Assembly: GCF_007991635.1 (NCBI RefSeq)
Contig: NZ_BJYS01000052.1
Span: forward strand, 1 to 47,719
From: Adhaeribacter aerolatus
Lineage (GTDB): Bacteria; Bacteroidota; Bacteroidia; Cytophagales; Hymenobacteraceae
Reading direction: 5' to 3'
DNA: 47,719 nt
Part shown: in pieces, positions 40,949 to 47,719 of the stretch
How the letters are laid out: the number at the start of each line of letters is the position of its first letter
How positions within the stretch are numbered: the stretch's first letter is position 1
Made by a program: the position numbers and the translations under genes
Notes under the pieces: generated by a model
Databases searched by the model: none
Seen by the model: the letters and a program-made list of their open reading frames with translations, nothing else
Told to the model about the DNA's origin: nothing

Positions 40949-41233
40949 ATGAAAAATATTTTTACGAATATTCTTTCCAGCATTTGCCCTAATAGTTTTG
41001 AGCTTGAAATCTGAACAGGTGCAAGCCCATAAAAGGTTGATAATATGCGTTCTTATGACCTAAAAGGCATAAATGCATTTGAGGAGCCTAAAGATACTAT
41101 CATCGATTTTGATGGTATAAAAGTGAAATTTGGGGCCGGCTTTACGCAATCGTTCCAAGGTTTAAAGCACAAAATTAAGGAAGGTAGCTTAAGCATAATA
41201 ACCATGGAATTTTTTATTAACCATAATTTCTAA
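40949..41233 (+). pseudogene. Frameshifted and truncated outer-membrane porin gene
   Basis: An ATG at 40949 starts MKNIFTNILSS; the signal-peptide sequence then continues in another frame (AFALIVLSLKSEQVQAH), and the mature start resumes in a third frame from about 41045 (LKGINAFEEPKDT, FDGIKVKFGAGFTQSFQGLKH). That last stretch resembles the N-terminus of Bacteroidota porins with a KGIN.FE.PK start and a GA.FTQ.FQ.L.H strand. The frame ends at TAA 41233 after about 60 residues, so the barrel is lost. The 62-codon part alone could be annotated as a hypothetical protein, but the shifts mark a pseudogene. Confidence 0.6.
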
Positions 41234-41550
41234 TGAAAACTAATAAGGCATTTGAGAATCTGAAGGCATTGAGCCTTGAATTAGATACGCTAATGAATGA
41301 AAGTGATGCGCATATTGGTGCTATTGATAATTTATGTAATAGCATTTTAAATGAAATAGACCTTATAAAGATTAATAGTACTTCGGAGTACGTGCTCCTG
41401 ACAAAAAAGCAAGCCAAAGCATATATCAAAAAAGCCAAAGTAGAAATTAAAAAATATAACCAAGTAGGCTTGAGGAGTAATGGTAATTTCATGGATGTTC
41501 TAAAACCAGCACAAGCCGGCGTAAAAATTATTTTAAACCTCGACTACTAA
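41233..41550 (+). CDS. Hypothetical 105-residue protein
   Basis: No family is recognised. It begins MKTNKAFENLKALSLELDTL and is mostly helical, with a lysine-rich stretch KKQAKAYIKKAKVEIKKY and a non-helical end NGNFMDVLKPAQAGVKIILNLDY. No signal peptide or membrane helix. It starts at the last base of the porin pseudogene stop. An antisense open frame over the same bases is less likely because its product is arbitrary in composition. Confidence 0.5.
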   Translation: MKTNKAFENLKALSLELDTLMNESDAHIGAIDNLCNSILNEIDLIKINSTSEYVLLTKKQAKAYIKKAKVEIKKYNQVGLRSNGNFMDVLKPAQAGVKIILNLDY

Positions 41551-41700
41551 AACCATAATAATTATTACGCCATTTAAATTATAGTTTGACAAACCTTACT
41601 CGAAGTTTGAAAAAATAAAAATGTGATGAGCATTACTTTTCTGCGTGATTAGGGTTACAGGTTAGGGGTAGGTTTTAGGTTAAATTTGTATCCTATCTAA

Positions 41701-42693
41701 ATGCACTTACTCATGAAAGTTGTAGCCTACAGTATTAAACCTTTTGAAAAAGAATTTCTTGCCAAGGCGAACAGAAAGAAGCATGAGATAACGCTTATCG
41801 CAAATCCCCTCAGTTTAGAAACCATTGCTTATGCGGAAGGAAAAAATGCAGTAGTTGTATTTGCTAACGATGATGTTTCGGCGCCGGTAGTAAATAAGCT
41901 GGCCGATATGGGCATTAAATACATTGCCACCCGTTCGGCCGGCACCGACCACTTCGATAAAGAAGCCGCTGCCGAAAGAGGAATTAGCCTGGCTAATGTA
42001 CCGGTTTATTCTTCCCATGCCATTGCCGAACATGCGGTTGCGCTAGCCTTATCCCTGAACCGCCATATTATAGCGGCCCACGAGCACGGGCAGCAATTTG
42101 ATTTTAAATTAAACGGACTGATTGGTTTTAACTTTTTTGGTAAAACGGTTGGATTAATTGGCTTAGGACGTATAGGTCAGGCAATAGCCGCCATCTATAA
42201 TGGTTTTGGGTGCCGGGTAATTGGTTACGATATAGCCATGCCTGATGGTTTAATTGCCATTGAGTCTCTTTCCTTAAATGAAGTGCTTCGTCAGTCCGAT
42301 ATTATTTCCCTACATCTCCCATTAACACCGGCCACCAAATACATTATTAACGCCGCCTCCATTGCTATAATGAAAAATGGGGTAATGCTGATTAATACCT
42401 CCCGAGGTGGTTTACTAAACACAATTGACGCCCTGGAAGCTTTAGAACAAGGCAAAATTGGCTATTTGGGCATGGATGTTTATGAGCATGAAAAAGGCTT
42501 GTTTTTTGAAGACCACCAGCAAGACCTAATTAAGGATTCATTACTCCAAAAATTAATGACGCACGCCAATGTAATGGTTACGCCGCACCAAGCCTTTCTT
42601 ACAGGTGAAGCCTTACAGCAAATGGCAGATGAAACCATTAAAAACCTGGATGTATGGCAAAAGGATCGATTTGTTTTATCTGAAATTATATAG
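41701..42693 (+). CDS. ldhA: D-lactate dehydrogenase-like 2-hydroxyacid dehydrogenase
   Basis: A 330-residue NAD-dependent cytoplasmic enzyme reducing pyruvate to D-lactate. It is close to LdhA over its full length: RSAGTDHFDKEAAAERGI, VPVYSSHAIAEHAVAL, LIGLGRIGQAIA (NAD-binding), INTSRGGLLNT (catalytic Arg), GMDVYEHEKGLFFED (catalytic Glu region) and VTPHQAFLTGEAL (catalytic His). The ATG at 41701 or the one at 41713 (MKVVAYSIKPFE) may be the start; the second matches the family better. The gene stands alone. A fermentation enzyme near a putative oxygen-sensing system is suggestive but not proof of shared control. Confidence 0.93.
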   Translation: MHLLMKVVAYSIKPFEKEFLAKANRKKHEITLIANPLSLETIAYAEGKNAVVVFANDDVSAPVVNKLADMGIKYIATRSAGTDHFDKEAAAERGISLANVPVYSSHAIAEHAVALALSLNRHIIAAHEHGQQFDFKLNGLIGFNFFGKTVGLIGLGRIGQAIAAIYNGFGCRVIGYDIAMPDGLIAIESLSLNEVLRQSDIISLHLPLTPATKYIINAASIAIMKNGVMLINTSRGGLLNTIDALEALEQGKIGYLGMDVYEHEKGLFFEDHQQDLIKDSLLQKLMTHANVMVTPHQAFLTGEALQQMADETIKNLDVWQKDRFVLSEII

Positions 42694-42866
42694 GCTTAAT
42701 AATATTTCACCTATATGAATAATATTTATCCTTTCTAAATAAATATTAAAATTTCTCTAAATCATAAATTTTAAAATTTATTAAAATATTTATTACCAAT
42801 ACTTTGCATTAAGTATGGACCCACGTTAAAATATAATTAAACAAATCACCTTTAAATTTAGAAATC

Positions 42867-43544
42867 ATGATAAAGTTTTATTCACTCAAAAAAGTAGCGG
42901 GACTAGGCATGGCCATTCTCCTGCTTCTAACCACTATTCCGGTAAACGCCCAAAGCGATAATCCGGGGCCCAAAATTGGCGTAAAAGCGGGGCTAAACTT
43001 TTCGCAGCTTTATGTAGAGCAGCCCAACGCCAAAGACGAAAAAATTAAGCTGGGCTTTCATTTTGGGCTATTTGGTAAAATTCCTATAACCGACTTCCTA
43101 TCTGTTCAACCGGAAGTTCTCTACACCAATGTTGGTTCTAAAGTAACTTACGGTGGCTCCGACCTAGAAAATTTTCTGGGAATTGAACCCGGCGAGGTGC
43201 GGTTTAACCTAAACTACGTGCAAGTGCCCGTTGCCTTAGCCATTAATATTGGCCCGCTAAATGTCCACGCCGGCCCTTACCTAGCTTACCTGGTATCAGC
43301 TAATGTAAAAGATTTGGAAAAATCAGACTTAAGTGGCAGGGATATAAAGGACCTGGAAACAGAGGATTTTAACCGACTTGATTACGGCGTAATGGGCGGC
43401 GTAGGCTTTGATGTACAAAATGTAACCGTTGGTGCCCGCTACAATTATGGCCTCCGCAAAATAGGCAACAGTGGCTTAGCCGGCGACCTAACTGAAAATT
43501 CTAAAAATTCTGTATTTCAGATTTATTTAGGCTTTGGCATTTAA
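42867..43544 (+). CDS. Outer-membrane beta-barrel protein (PorT-like)
   Basis: A 225-residue exported protein. The signal peptide MIKFYSLKKVAGLGMAILLL ends at VNAQ (about residue 29). The mature part shows GVKAGLNFSQLY, LGFHFGLFGKIPI, FLSVQPEVLYTNVGSKV and a final IYLGFGI, the alternating pattern of eight-stranded barrels of the outer_membrane_beta-barrel_2 kind. Function is unknown; most relatives are structural. A loose TACTTTG box at 42800-42806 could be its promoter. Confidence 0.85.
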   Translation: MIKFYSLKKVAGLGMAILLLLTTIPVNAQSDNPGPKIGVKAGLNFSQLYVEQPNAKDEKIKLGFHFGLFGKIPITDFLSVQPEVLYTNVGSKVTYGGSDLENFLGIEPGEVRFNLNYVQVPVALAINIGPLNVHAGPYLAYLVSANVKDLEKSDLSGRDIKDLETEDFNRLDYGVMGGVGFDVQNVTVGARYNYGLRKIGNSGLAGDLTENSKNSVFQIYLGFGI

Positions 43545-43572
43545 CGTCCCCTCATAGTTTAATCTAAATAAC

Positions 43573-43815
43573 ATGACAAGCCTAAATCGAACAATGATTT
43601 TGAATACCCTCATTAAACACGAAACGCTCACTATTGTAGATTTAGCAAAGATGGTAAATCCTGGTATTAAACCGAAAGAAAATCATTTGCAATTGCTGTT
43701 AGATGAGATACTCGAAAGTGGACACATATGTATGCTGAATGGCATTACCCCCAGTACCTACACCATCACAGATAAAGGAATAAAGGAAGGGCAAAGACTG
43801 GCCCAGGAAGAATAA
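43573..43815 (+). CDS. Small winged-helix-like protein
   Basis: An 80-residue soluble protein. MILNTLIKHETLTIVDLAKMV, LLLDEILESGHICML and TYTITDKGIKEGQRL follow the pattern of a winged helix-turn-helix domain with a final 'ItdkG' wing, as in small transcription regulators. No second domain is present. It starts 28 bases after the barrel-protein gene and is followed by a strong terminator, so the two are probably co-transcribed. Confidence 0.6.
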   Translation: MTSLNRTMILNTLIKHETLTIVDLAKMVNPGIKPKENHLQLLLDEILESGHICMLNGITPSTYTITDKGIKEGQRLAQEE

Positions 43816-43912
43816 GATTGGAAAAATTGCCTGCCTTTCCTGGCAAAGGTAACCCTTTAATTAAGGGCGTGGGCTTATTGAAAAAATAGGCTTTGCTTCT
43901 GATTGATTGCTG

Positions 43913-43948
43913 AACCTTGCTGCCGTTGAGGTAGCAAGGTTTTTTTTC
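43913..43948 (+). terminator. Rho-independent terminator after the winged-helix gene
   Basis: A 12-base-pair stem (43913-43924 with 43930-43941, one G-T pair), a GTTGA loop and eight or more Ts. Confidence 0.92.
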
Positions 43949-43987
43949 GCTTACTAATAAACTTAATATTTTTTAAACCCAAAGCTT

Positions 43988-45169
43988 ATGAAAAGCACAT
44001 CTATTTTACTCACTATTCTCCTTATCATAAGCCTGCCCACTATGGCCCAGTATAAAACAGCCATATTTAATTATGAGCGCGCTTATTTCGACGATGGCCA
44101 GCCGTTACCAGCCGAAAATAGATTTATTATATCCGGCGAAACCGGTGCCAATATTGATATTGTGGAGTTAAAAATTTACCATTCTGCTAATACGGCTAAA
44201 GCTCCCTTTTACCAAAATACCTGGGAGAGACGCGATACCAGTCCGGTAAATACATTTACGCTGCCGGTAAACCAGCCTTTACGTGGCAACGGAGAATATA
44301 CCTTCGTGCTGAATTATTATACTAAAATTTCTGGCGAACAGCAGCAACAGTTATTAAGTCAGATGGATGCGGCATTGGGAGCCTATCTCGACCAGTCTTT
44401 CCGGGTAGAGCGGTCCAGCATCGACATGCAACATCCCAGAACTATGCGAACTGACCTGAACGCCATTGCGCAGCAAGGTCTTTCTTTTTACCGGAACCGG
44501 ATTAATTATTCGTTTGCGGGATTTTCTGATTTAGTGTACCAAAAGCTGGAACAGTTGGGAGAACTAAAGCTGCGGAAAGCACGCTTTAATATTTTTGCCA
44601 AAAACGATGAGAACACCAAATCGGTACAGTTACGCTATGCGCAGGAGCAAATAGCAGCACTTAAAATAATGGTGAGCAAAGAGGTAGCCCAGTTTGCCGG
44701 GGTGCAACTATACGCCCTAACCGACAGCAAAAAAGTAAGTGATTATGCTACCGAAAAAACTAAAAACGCTTTGGCCATCAACGTAGGATACGGAGGCGTT
44801 TATTACACCGGTAGTTTTGATAACTTCTCCTACGATACGGCTCCTTATGCCGGTATTTCAATCCCCTTTGGTAAAGCGCCATTTGCTTCTCCTTTCTGGG
44901 CCCGCACCAGTATTTCTACAGGCGTATTTATGCAAAACATGAAGTTTGGGACTGGTAGGGTGGCCACCGGACCTTTGGTGCAGCGCCCGTTTTTTCTGGC
45001 CTTGGGCTACCGGGCCTTGCCTTTTATCCGCCTCAATGCGGGTGCTACGGTACTGCAAGACAAACAAACCAGTAGTACTAACCCGGATATAAACCTGGAT
45101 AAGCTTTACATCAGACCTTTTGTAGGTTTAAGCATGGAATTAAACTTGTGGCTGAACTTAAACCGGTAA
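43988..45169 (+). CDS. Exported protein of unknown function, barrel-like C-terminus
   Basis: A 393-residue protein with a signal peptide (MKSTSILLTILLIISLPTMAQ, about 21 residues). Residues 22-110 look like a beta-sandwich with NRFIISGETGANIDIVEL. The centre is helical (about 115-250). The last 130 residues alternate as outer-membrane strands (INVGYGGVYYTGSF, YAGISIPFG, FIRLNAGATVLQ, PFVGLSMELNLWLNL). I know no name for the family. The OmpA-like gene starts two bases after its stop, so the products probably work together at the outer membrane. Confidence 0.6.
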   Translation: MKSTSILLTILLIISLPTMAQYKTAIFNYERAYFDDGQPLPAENRFIISGETGANIDIVELKIYHSANTAKAPFYQNTWERRDTSPVNTFTLPVNQPLRGNGEYTFVLNYYTKISGEQQQQLLSQMDAALGAYLDQSFRVERSSIDMQHPRTMRTDLNAIAQQGLSFYRNRINYSFAGFSDLVYQKLEQLGELKLRKARFNIFAKNDENTKSVQLRYAQEQIAALKIMVSKEVAQFAGVQLYALTDSKKVSDYATEKTKNALAINVGYGGVYYTGSFDNFSYDTAPYAGISIPFGKAPFASPFWARTSISTGVFMQNMKFGTGRVATGPLVQRPFFLALGYRALPFIRLNAGATVLQDKQTSSTNPDINLDKLYIRPFVGLSMELNLWLNLNR

Positions 45170-45171
45170 TC

Positions 45172-46890
45172 ATGAAATGTTTATTCATAATTTTATTGTG
45201 GTTTAGCAGCTTAGGTGCTATGGCGCAACATAATCTGTATAATTGGCAGCTAAAAGGTTATACCGGTACCGCTCATTACTATAACCCGGATAAGCGTACC
45301 AGCGATTATTTTAAATTAGACAACAGCTTATGGTACCAGCTCGAAATGAGCCGGAATTTAGGCAATAGCTTTGGCCTTGCTGTAAGTGGTTCTTTCGGTA
45401 AAATAAGAGGACAGCGGCCGCAAGGCGGTACCTTTATAACAGAGGCCCGTATGACTTCGGCGCGGCTTTATTTTTACACCGATAACGGATGGCTGCTTAA
45501 ACCTTCGGCCTTTGTTTCGCCGTACTTTTTTGGTGGATACGGCATAAGTACTTTAACCATAAATGATAATGGGGCATCTGACGAACGGAAGTATATAGCT
45601 GTACTACCGTTTGGCATGGGGCTAAAGTTCCGGTTAGCAGAAAGGTGGCAACTCGACTTGCAAACCGAAGCGGTTTATAACACCAAGTCGCACTTAAACG
45701 CAACGGAAGGCGAACAGAATAAATACAATAATAGCTTTCTGCATACGGGTCTGTCGCTCGCGTATAGTTTTGGATTTAAGCCATCTTCCTTTAAAGCATC
45801 CCGGTTTTACACGAGTTTCCAAGACCCGCTGAACCAAGCCAGTTCTGCCCGGCTTACACCAGTGGTTTCTCCGGTAGATAGCCTGGTAAATCCGAAATTA
45901 ATTATCCTACCTAAGTCGCTAGTAGTTGCGGAACAGCATAAAGGGGAGAGCACCGATGAACTTCGTTCCAGAAGAGTTGCCATTCAATCCTCAGACGCCA
46001 CTTCAACTTCTAATGGAAGCCGTACGATAATCCAGCAGAACCCGGTACGGCCGGATATCCTTCGTACAGCAACCGGGCAAAAAACAGCAAAAGCGCGGGA
46101 AACAGCTGAAACGGAGTTCAACCCAGGCAGAACACAGGTTGCTTCACCTACGCGGGAAACAATACGCTTAACGGAGCAATCAAGAATATCCGAGATGCCT
46201 AAAACGATTGCTGATAGCACATCGGAACCAACTTCAAACGTTTATGAGAACGACCGCTTCAGTCAACATACAGTTAAACTGATTGAAAAGGATAGAAAAG
46301 AACTGGAAAGAGCCGATAAAGAAAACGAGCAACTGGGGTATACCCGTGATTCCTTACACAATTTATCTGTACAAGACACGCTGCTGGTAAAACAGATTAA
46401 TCCATCAGATTCTGTTTTTAATGCTTTAGACGATAAAACGCTCCGGTATAGGCAACAGCAAGCTACTTTAAACGATAGTATCCTTCAACGGCTGGCATTC
46501 TACCAAAATGAATTAAGGCGCTTAGAGGCAAGTAAATCTGTAACCCCAGCTGCTATACCGAATGTAAAAAGTAGTTTTGATACAAATGTCTTTTTTAAAA
46601 TTAATAGCTATGAAGTGCCGTCCCAAAGTTTCAACGAGCTGCTTTCGCTTGCTGCGCAACTAAAGGCCAATCCAGAACAAAAACTACAGCTAACCGGCTA
46701 TGCCGACCAGACCGGCAAACCGCAAGACAACTTTGTATTAAGCCGGAAAAGGGTAGAAAAAGTTGCCGATTTTTTTCAAGGGCAGGGAATAGCAAAAGAG
46801 CGCATTCTGCTGCAGTACTTTGGCGAAGTTAATTCTGATGAAGCCTTGAATTCACTTAATCGAAAAGTAGTTTTAAAAACCATAGATTAG
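45172..46890 (+). CDS. OmpA-family protein: barrel, long linker, peptidoglycan-binding domain
   Basis: A 572-residue outer-membrane protein. From the ATG at 45172 it has the signal peptide MKCLFIILLWFSSLGAMAQ; an in-frame ATG at 45148 inside the previous gene would precede it and is unlikely. Residues about 20-205 are barrel strands, about 206-450 are a charged, Ser/Thr/Glu-rich and partly coiled-coil linker, and the last 100 are an OmpA domain (VFFKINSYEVP, LQLTGYADQTGKPQDNFVLSRKRVEKV). The unusually long linker could span the periplasm to peptidoglycan. It is co-transcribed with the upstream exported protein. Confidence 0.85.
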   Translation: MKCLFIILLWFSSLGAMAQHNLYNWQLKGYTGTAHYYNPDKRTSDYFKLDNSLWYQLEMSRNLGNSFGLAVSGSFGKIRGQRPQGGTFITEARMTSARLYFYTDNGWLLKPSAFVSPYFFGGYGISTLTINDNGASDERKYIAVLPFGMGLKFRLAERWQLDLQTEAVYNTKSHLNATEGEQNKYNNSFLHTGLSLAYSFGFKPSSFKASRFYTSFQDPLNQASSARLTPVVSPVDSLVNPKLIILPKSLVVAEQHKGESTDELRSRRVAIQSSDATSTSNGSRTIIQQNPVRPDILRTATGQKTAKARETAETEFNPGRTQVASPTRETIRLTEQSRISEMPKTIADSTSEPTSNVYENDRFSQHTVKLIEKDRKELERADKENEQLGYTRDSLHNLSVQDTLLVKQINPSDSVFNALDDKTLRYRQQQATLNDSILQRLAFYQNELRRLEASKSVTPAAIPNVKSSFDTNVFFKINSYEVPSQSFNELLSLAAQLKANPEQKLQLTGYADQTGKPQDNFVLSRKRVEKVADFFQGQGIAKERILLQYFGEVNSDEALNSLNRKVVLKTID

Positions 46891-46919
46891 GTTTGTTTAG
46901 GATTGCTTTGGTTATCTAA

Positions 46920-47033
46920 ATGTTCACTGAAGAGGAAATCCAAATTCTAAGGTACCAAATAAATCTCAAAGAGGCCAGCTTAAAAGACTTTAAAAGTTAT
47001 AAAAAGAGGGTCTCTGTAATTATAAGTAAATAA
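46920..47033 (+). CDS. Possible 37-residue protein
   Basis: An ATG at 46920 opens a 37-codon frame starting MFTEEEIQILRYQINLKEA and ending KRVSVIISK before TAA 47033. The product is charged and helical. It is 29 bases after the OmpA-like gene. No family is recognised; it may be a real small protein or chance. Confidence 0.35.
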   Translation: MFTEEEIQILRYQINLKEASLKDFKSYKKRVSVIISK

Positions 47034-47098
47034 AGGCCACCATTTCCGTTTGTTTCTGCGGGTTGCACGTTAAGCGTAATATACTTATAAATATCTCA

Positions 47099-47476
47099 AT
47101 GTCAGTAAAAAACAAAAAGCAATTTGGTGTGTGGCTAGATTCTAACCATGCCACTATAGTAGGCAGAGAACAGGTTGACAACGGAGACTTTGTTATTCTG
47201 GCCGAGGCGAAGAATGATGGCCAGGGAAGCAATTCTAATGAAAATACCGGCAACAATGCCGAACAATCGTTGCAGCAAAAATTCTTTAAAGAAATAACTA
47301 CGCACCTGCAGAATGCCGAAGAAGTACACGTAACCGGTACGGGTATTTCGCAGGAACAATTTATGCATTTTATGGCGCAAACCGCCCAGTTTAAAAACAC
47401 GATAACCAACGAAAGTACTTCGCTTAAAATGGGCGACGAAAAACTAGTTGAATATATTACTCAAAAATTTAACTAA
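47099..47476 (+). CDS. Small eRF1-domain-like protein of unknown function
   Basis: A 125-residue soluble protein from the ATG at 47099; a TTG at 47063 in frame is a less likely start. FGVWLDSNHATIVG near the N-terminus and a C-terminal half with EEVHVTGTGISQEQFMHFM and LKMGDEKLVEYITQKF are shared by a conserved Bacteroidota family that recalls the Rossmann-like baeRF/eRF1 domain 3 of host-attachment-type proteins. A glutamine- and asparagine-rich loop (GQGSNSNENTGNN) separates the halves. A perfect terminator follows, so it is a single-gene unit. Role unknown; a ribosome or nucleic-acid link is only a guess. Confidence 0.65.
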   Translation: MSVKNKKQFGVWLDSNHATIVGREQVDNGDFVILAEAKNDGQGSNSNENTGNNAEQSLQQKFFKEITTHLQNAEEVHVTGTGISQEQFMHFMAQTAQFKNTITNESTSLKMGDEKLVEYITQKFN

Positions 47477-47490
47477 GCAAATAACGCCTT

Positions 47491-47532
47491 AAAAGAAAGC
47501 TGCTTCAACTATTTTGAAGCAGCTTTCTTTTT
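47491..47532 (+). terminator. Strong terminator after the eRF1-like gene
   Basis: A perfect 18-base-pair stem (47491-47508 with 47514-47531), loop CTATT, with a T-rich 3' arm. Confidence 0.93.
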
Positions 47533-47703
47533 ATATCCATTAGGGGGTAAGGTTACTTAGAATTTTACACCCTTTCAATTCCTTTTAAAAGTTAACTAAA
47601 CTGCTATTTAAGCTATTCACCTTTATAATTAATACCATTAATATTAACGCATCTCAGTAAGCATAAGCGTGCTTGGAACATACCTTTTAAATATTTTATA
47701 ACC

Positions 47704-47719
47704 ATGAAATATATAATAC
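47704..47719 (+). CDS. Possible start of a gene cut by the window end
   Basis: An ATG at 47704 opens MKYII before the window ends, 15 bases after a TACCTTTT stretch that resembles a -7 box. A Met-Lys hydrophobic start suggests a signal peptide, but too little is present for a call. Confidence 0.3.

Noticed and set aside
1-47719. Search for tRNA, rRNA and CRISPR arrays
   Set aside because: No tRNA-like cloverleaf with a GTTCGA-type arm, no rRNA segment and no regularly spaced repeats were seen by eye.

Overview
The window looks like chromosomal DNA of a Bacteroidota bacterium, most likely Cytophagales (Hymenobacteraceae-like). This is inferred from the protein families (DUF7935-type protein, GH105/CE12/PL11 pectin enzymes, PorT-like and OmpA barrels, REC-Crp regulator), from moderate GC content, from the lack of Shine-Dalgarno sites, and from several TAnnTTTG-type -7 boxes. 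There are no rRNA or tRNA genes, no CRISPR array and no intact mobile element. Decayed pieces are an IS3-like transposase fragment, a GH28 fragment, a porin fragment and a dead bacteriocin-type precursor.

Layout. 0.1-2.5 kb: myo-inositol-phosphate synthase and a histidine phosphatase (both -). 2.7-7.3 kb: surface-glycan genes, namely a polysaccharide pyruvyl transferase overlapping an FrhB-like Fe-S protein (+), then a GT9-like transferase and an unusual, apparently circularly permuted clan-A glycosidase (-). 7.6-12.9 kb: an accessory island with an IS relic, one dead and two intact double-glycine-leader peptide genes, an HlyD-type adaptor, a C39-peptidase ABC exporter and a small zinc-ribbon protein. 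13.0-19.1 kb: a rhamnogalacturonan-I locus with GH105, two tandem CE12 esterases separated by a MITE-like inverted repeat, PL11, and a GH28 relic. 19.2-28.3 kb: housekeeping genes (sulfurtransferase, map, DUF7935, IscA-like, two ABC permeases, NamZ, fmt, folA). 28.6-31.6 kb: an alpha/beta hydrolase divergent from an acyltransferase-like gene and a zinc-ribbon membrane protein. 31.8-36.6 kb: two GT4 transferases facing a GH130. 37-40 kb: a cold-shock protein, a small ORF, and a FixL-like heme-PAS kinase with a REC-Crp/Fnr response regulator. 40.3-47.5 kb: YceI, a porin pseudogene, small unknown genes, D-lactate dehydrogenase, outer-membrane barrels, an OmpA pair and an eRF1-like small protein.

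The most interesting system is the peptide secretion island at 8.08-12.5 kb. Two precursors share a nearly identical 23-residue GG leader but have unrelated cores: a two-cysteine amphipathic 35-mer and a 39-mer that is one third proline. They sit next to a dedicated protease-transporter and its adaptor. Second is a putative oxygen-sensing pair: the PAS domain keeps the FixL heme ligand and both key arginines, and its partner fuses FixJ-like and FixK/FNR-like parts into one protein. Third is the glycosidase whose barrel halves are in reversed order.

All calls were made by reading the sequence; no database search was run.
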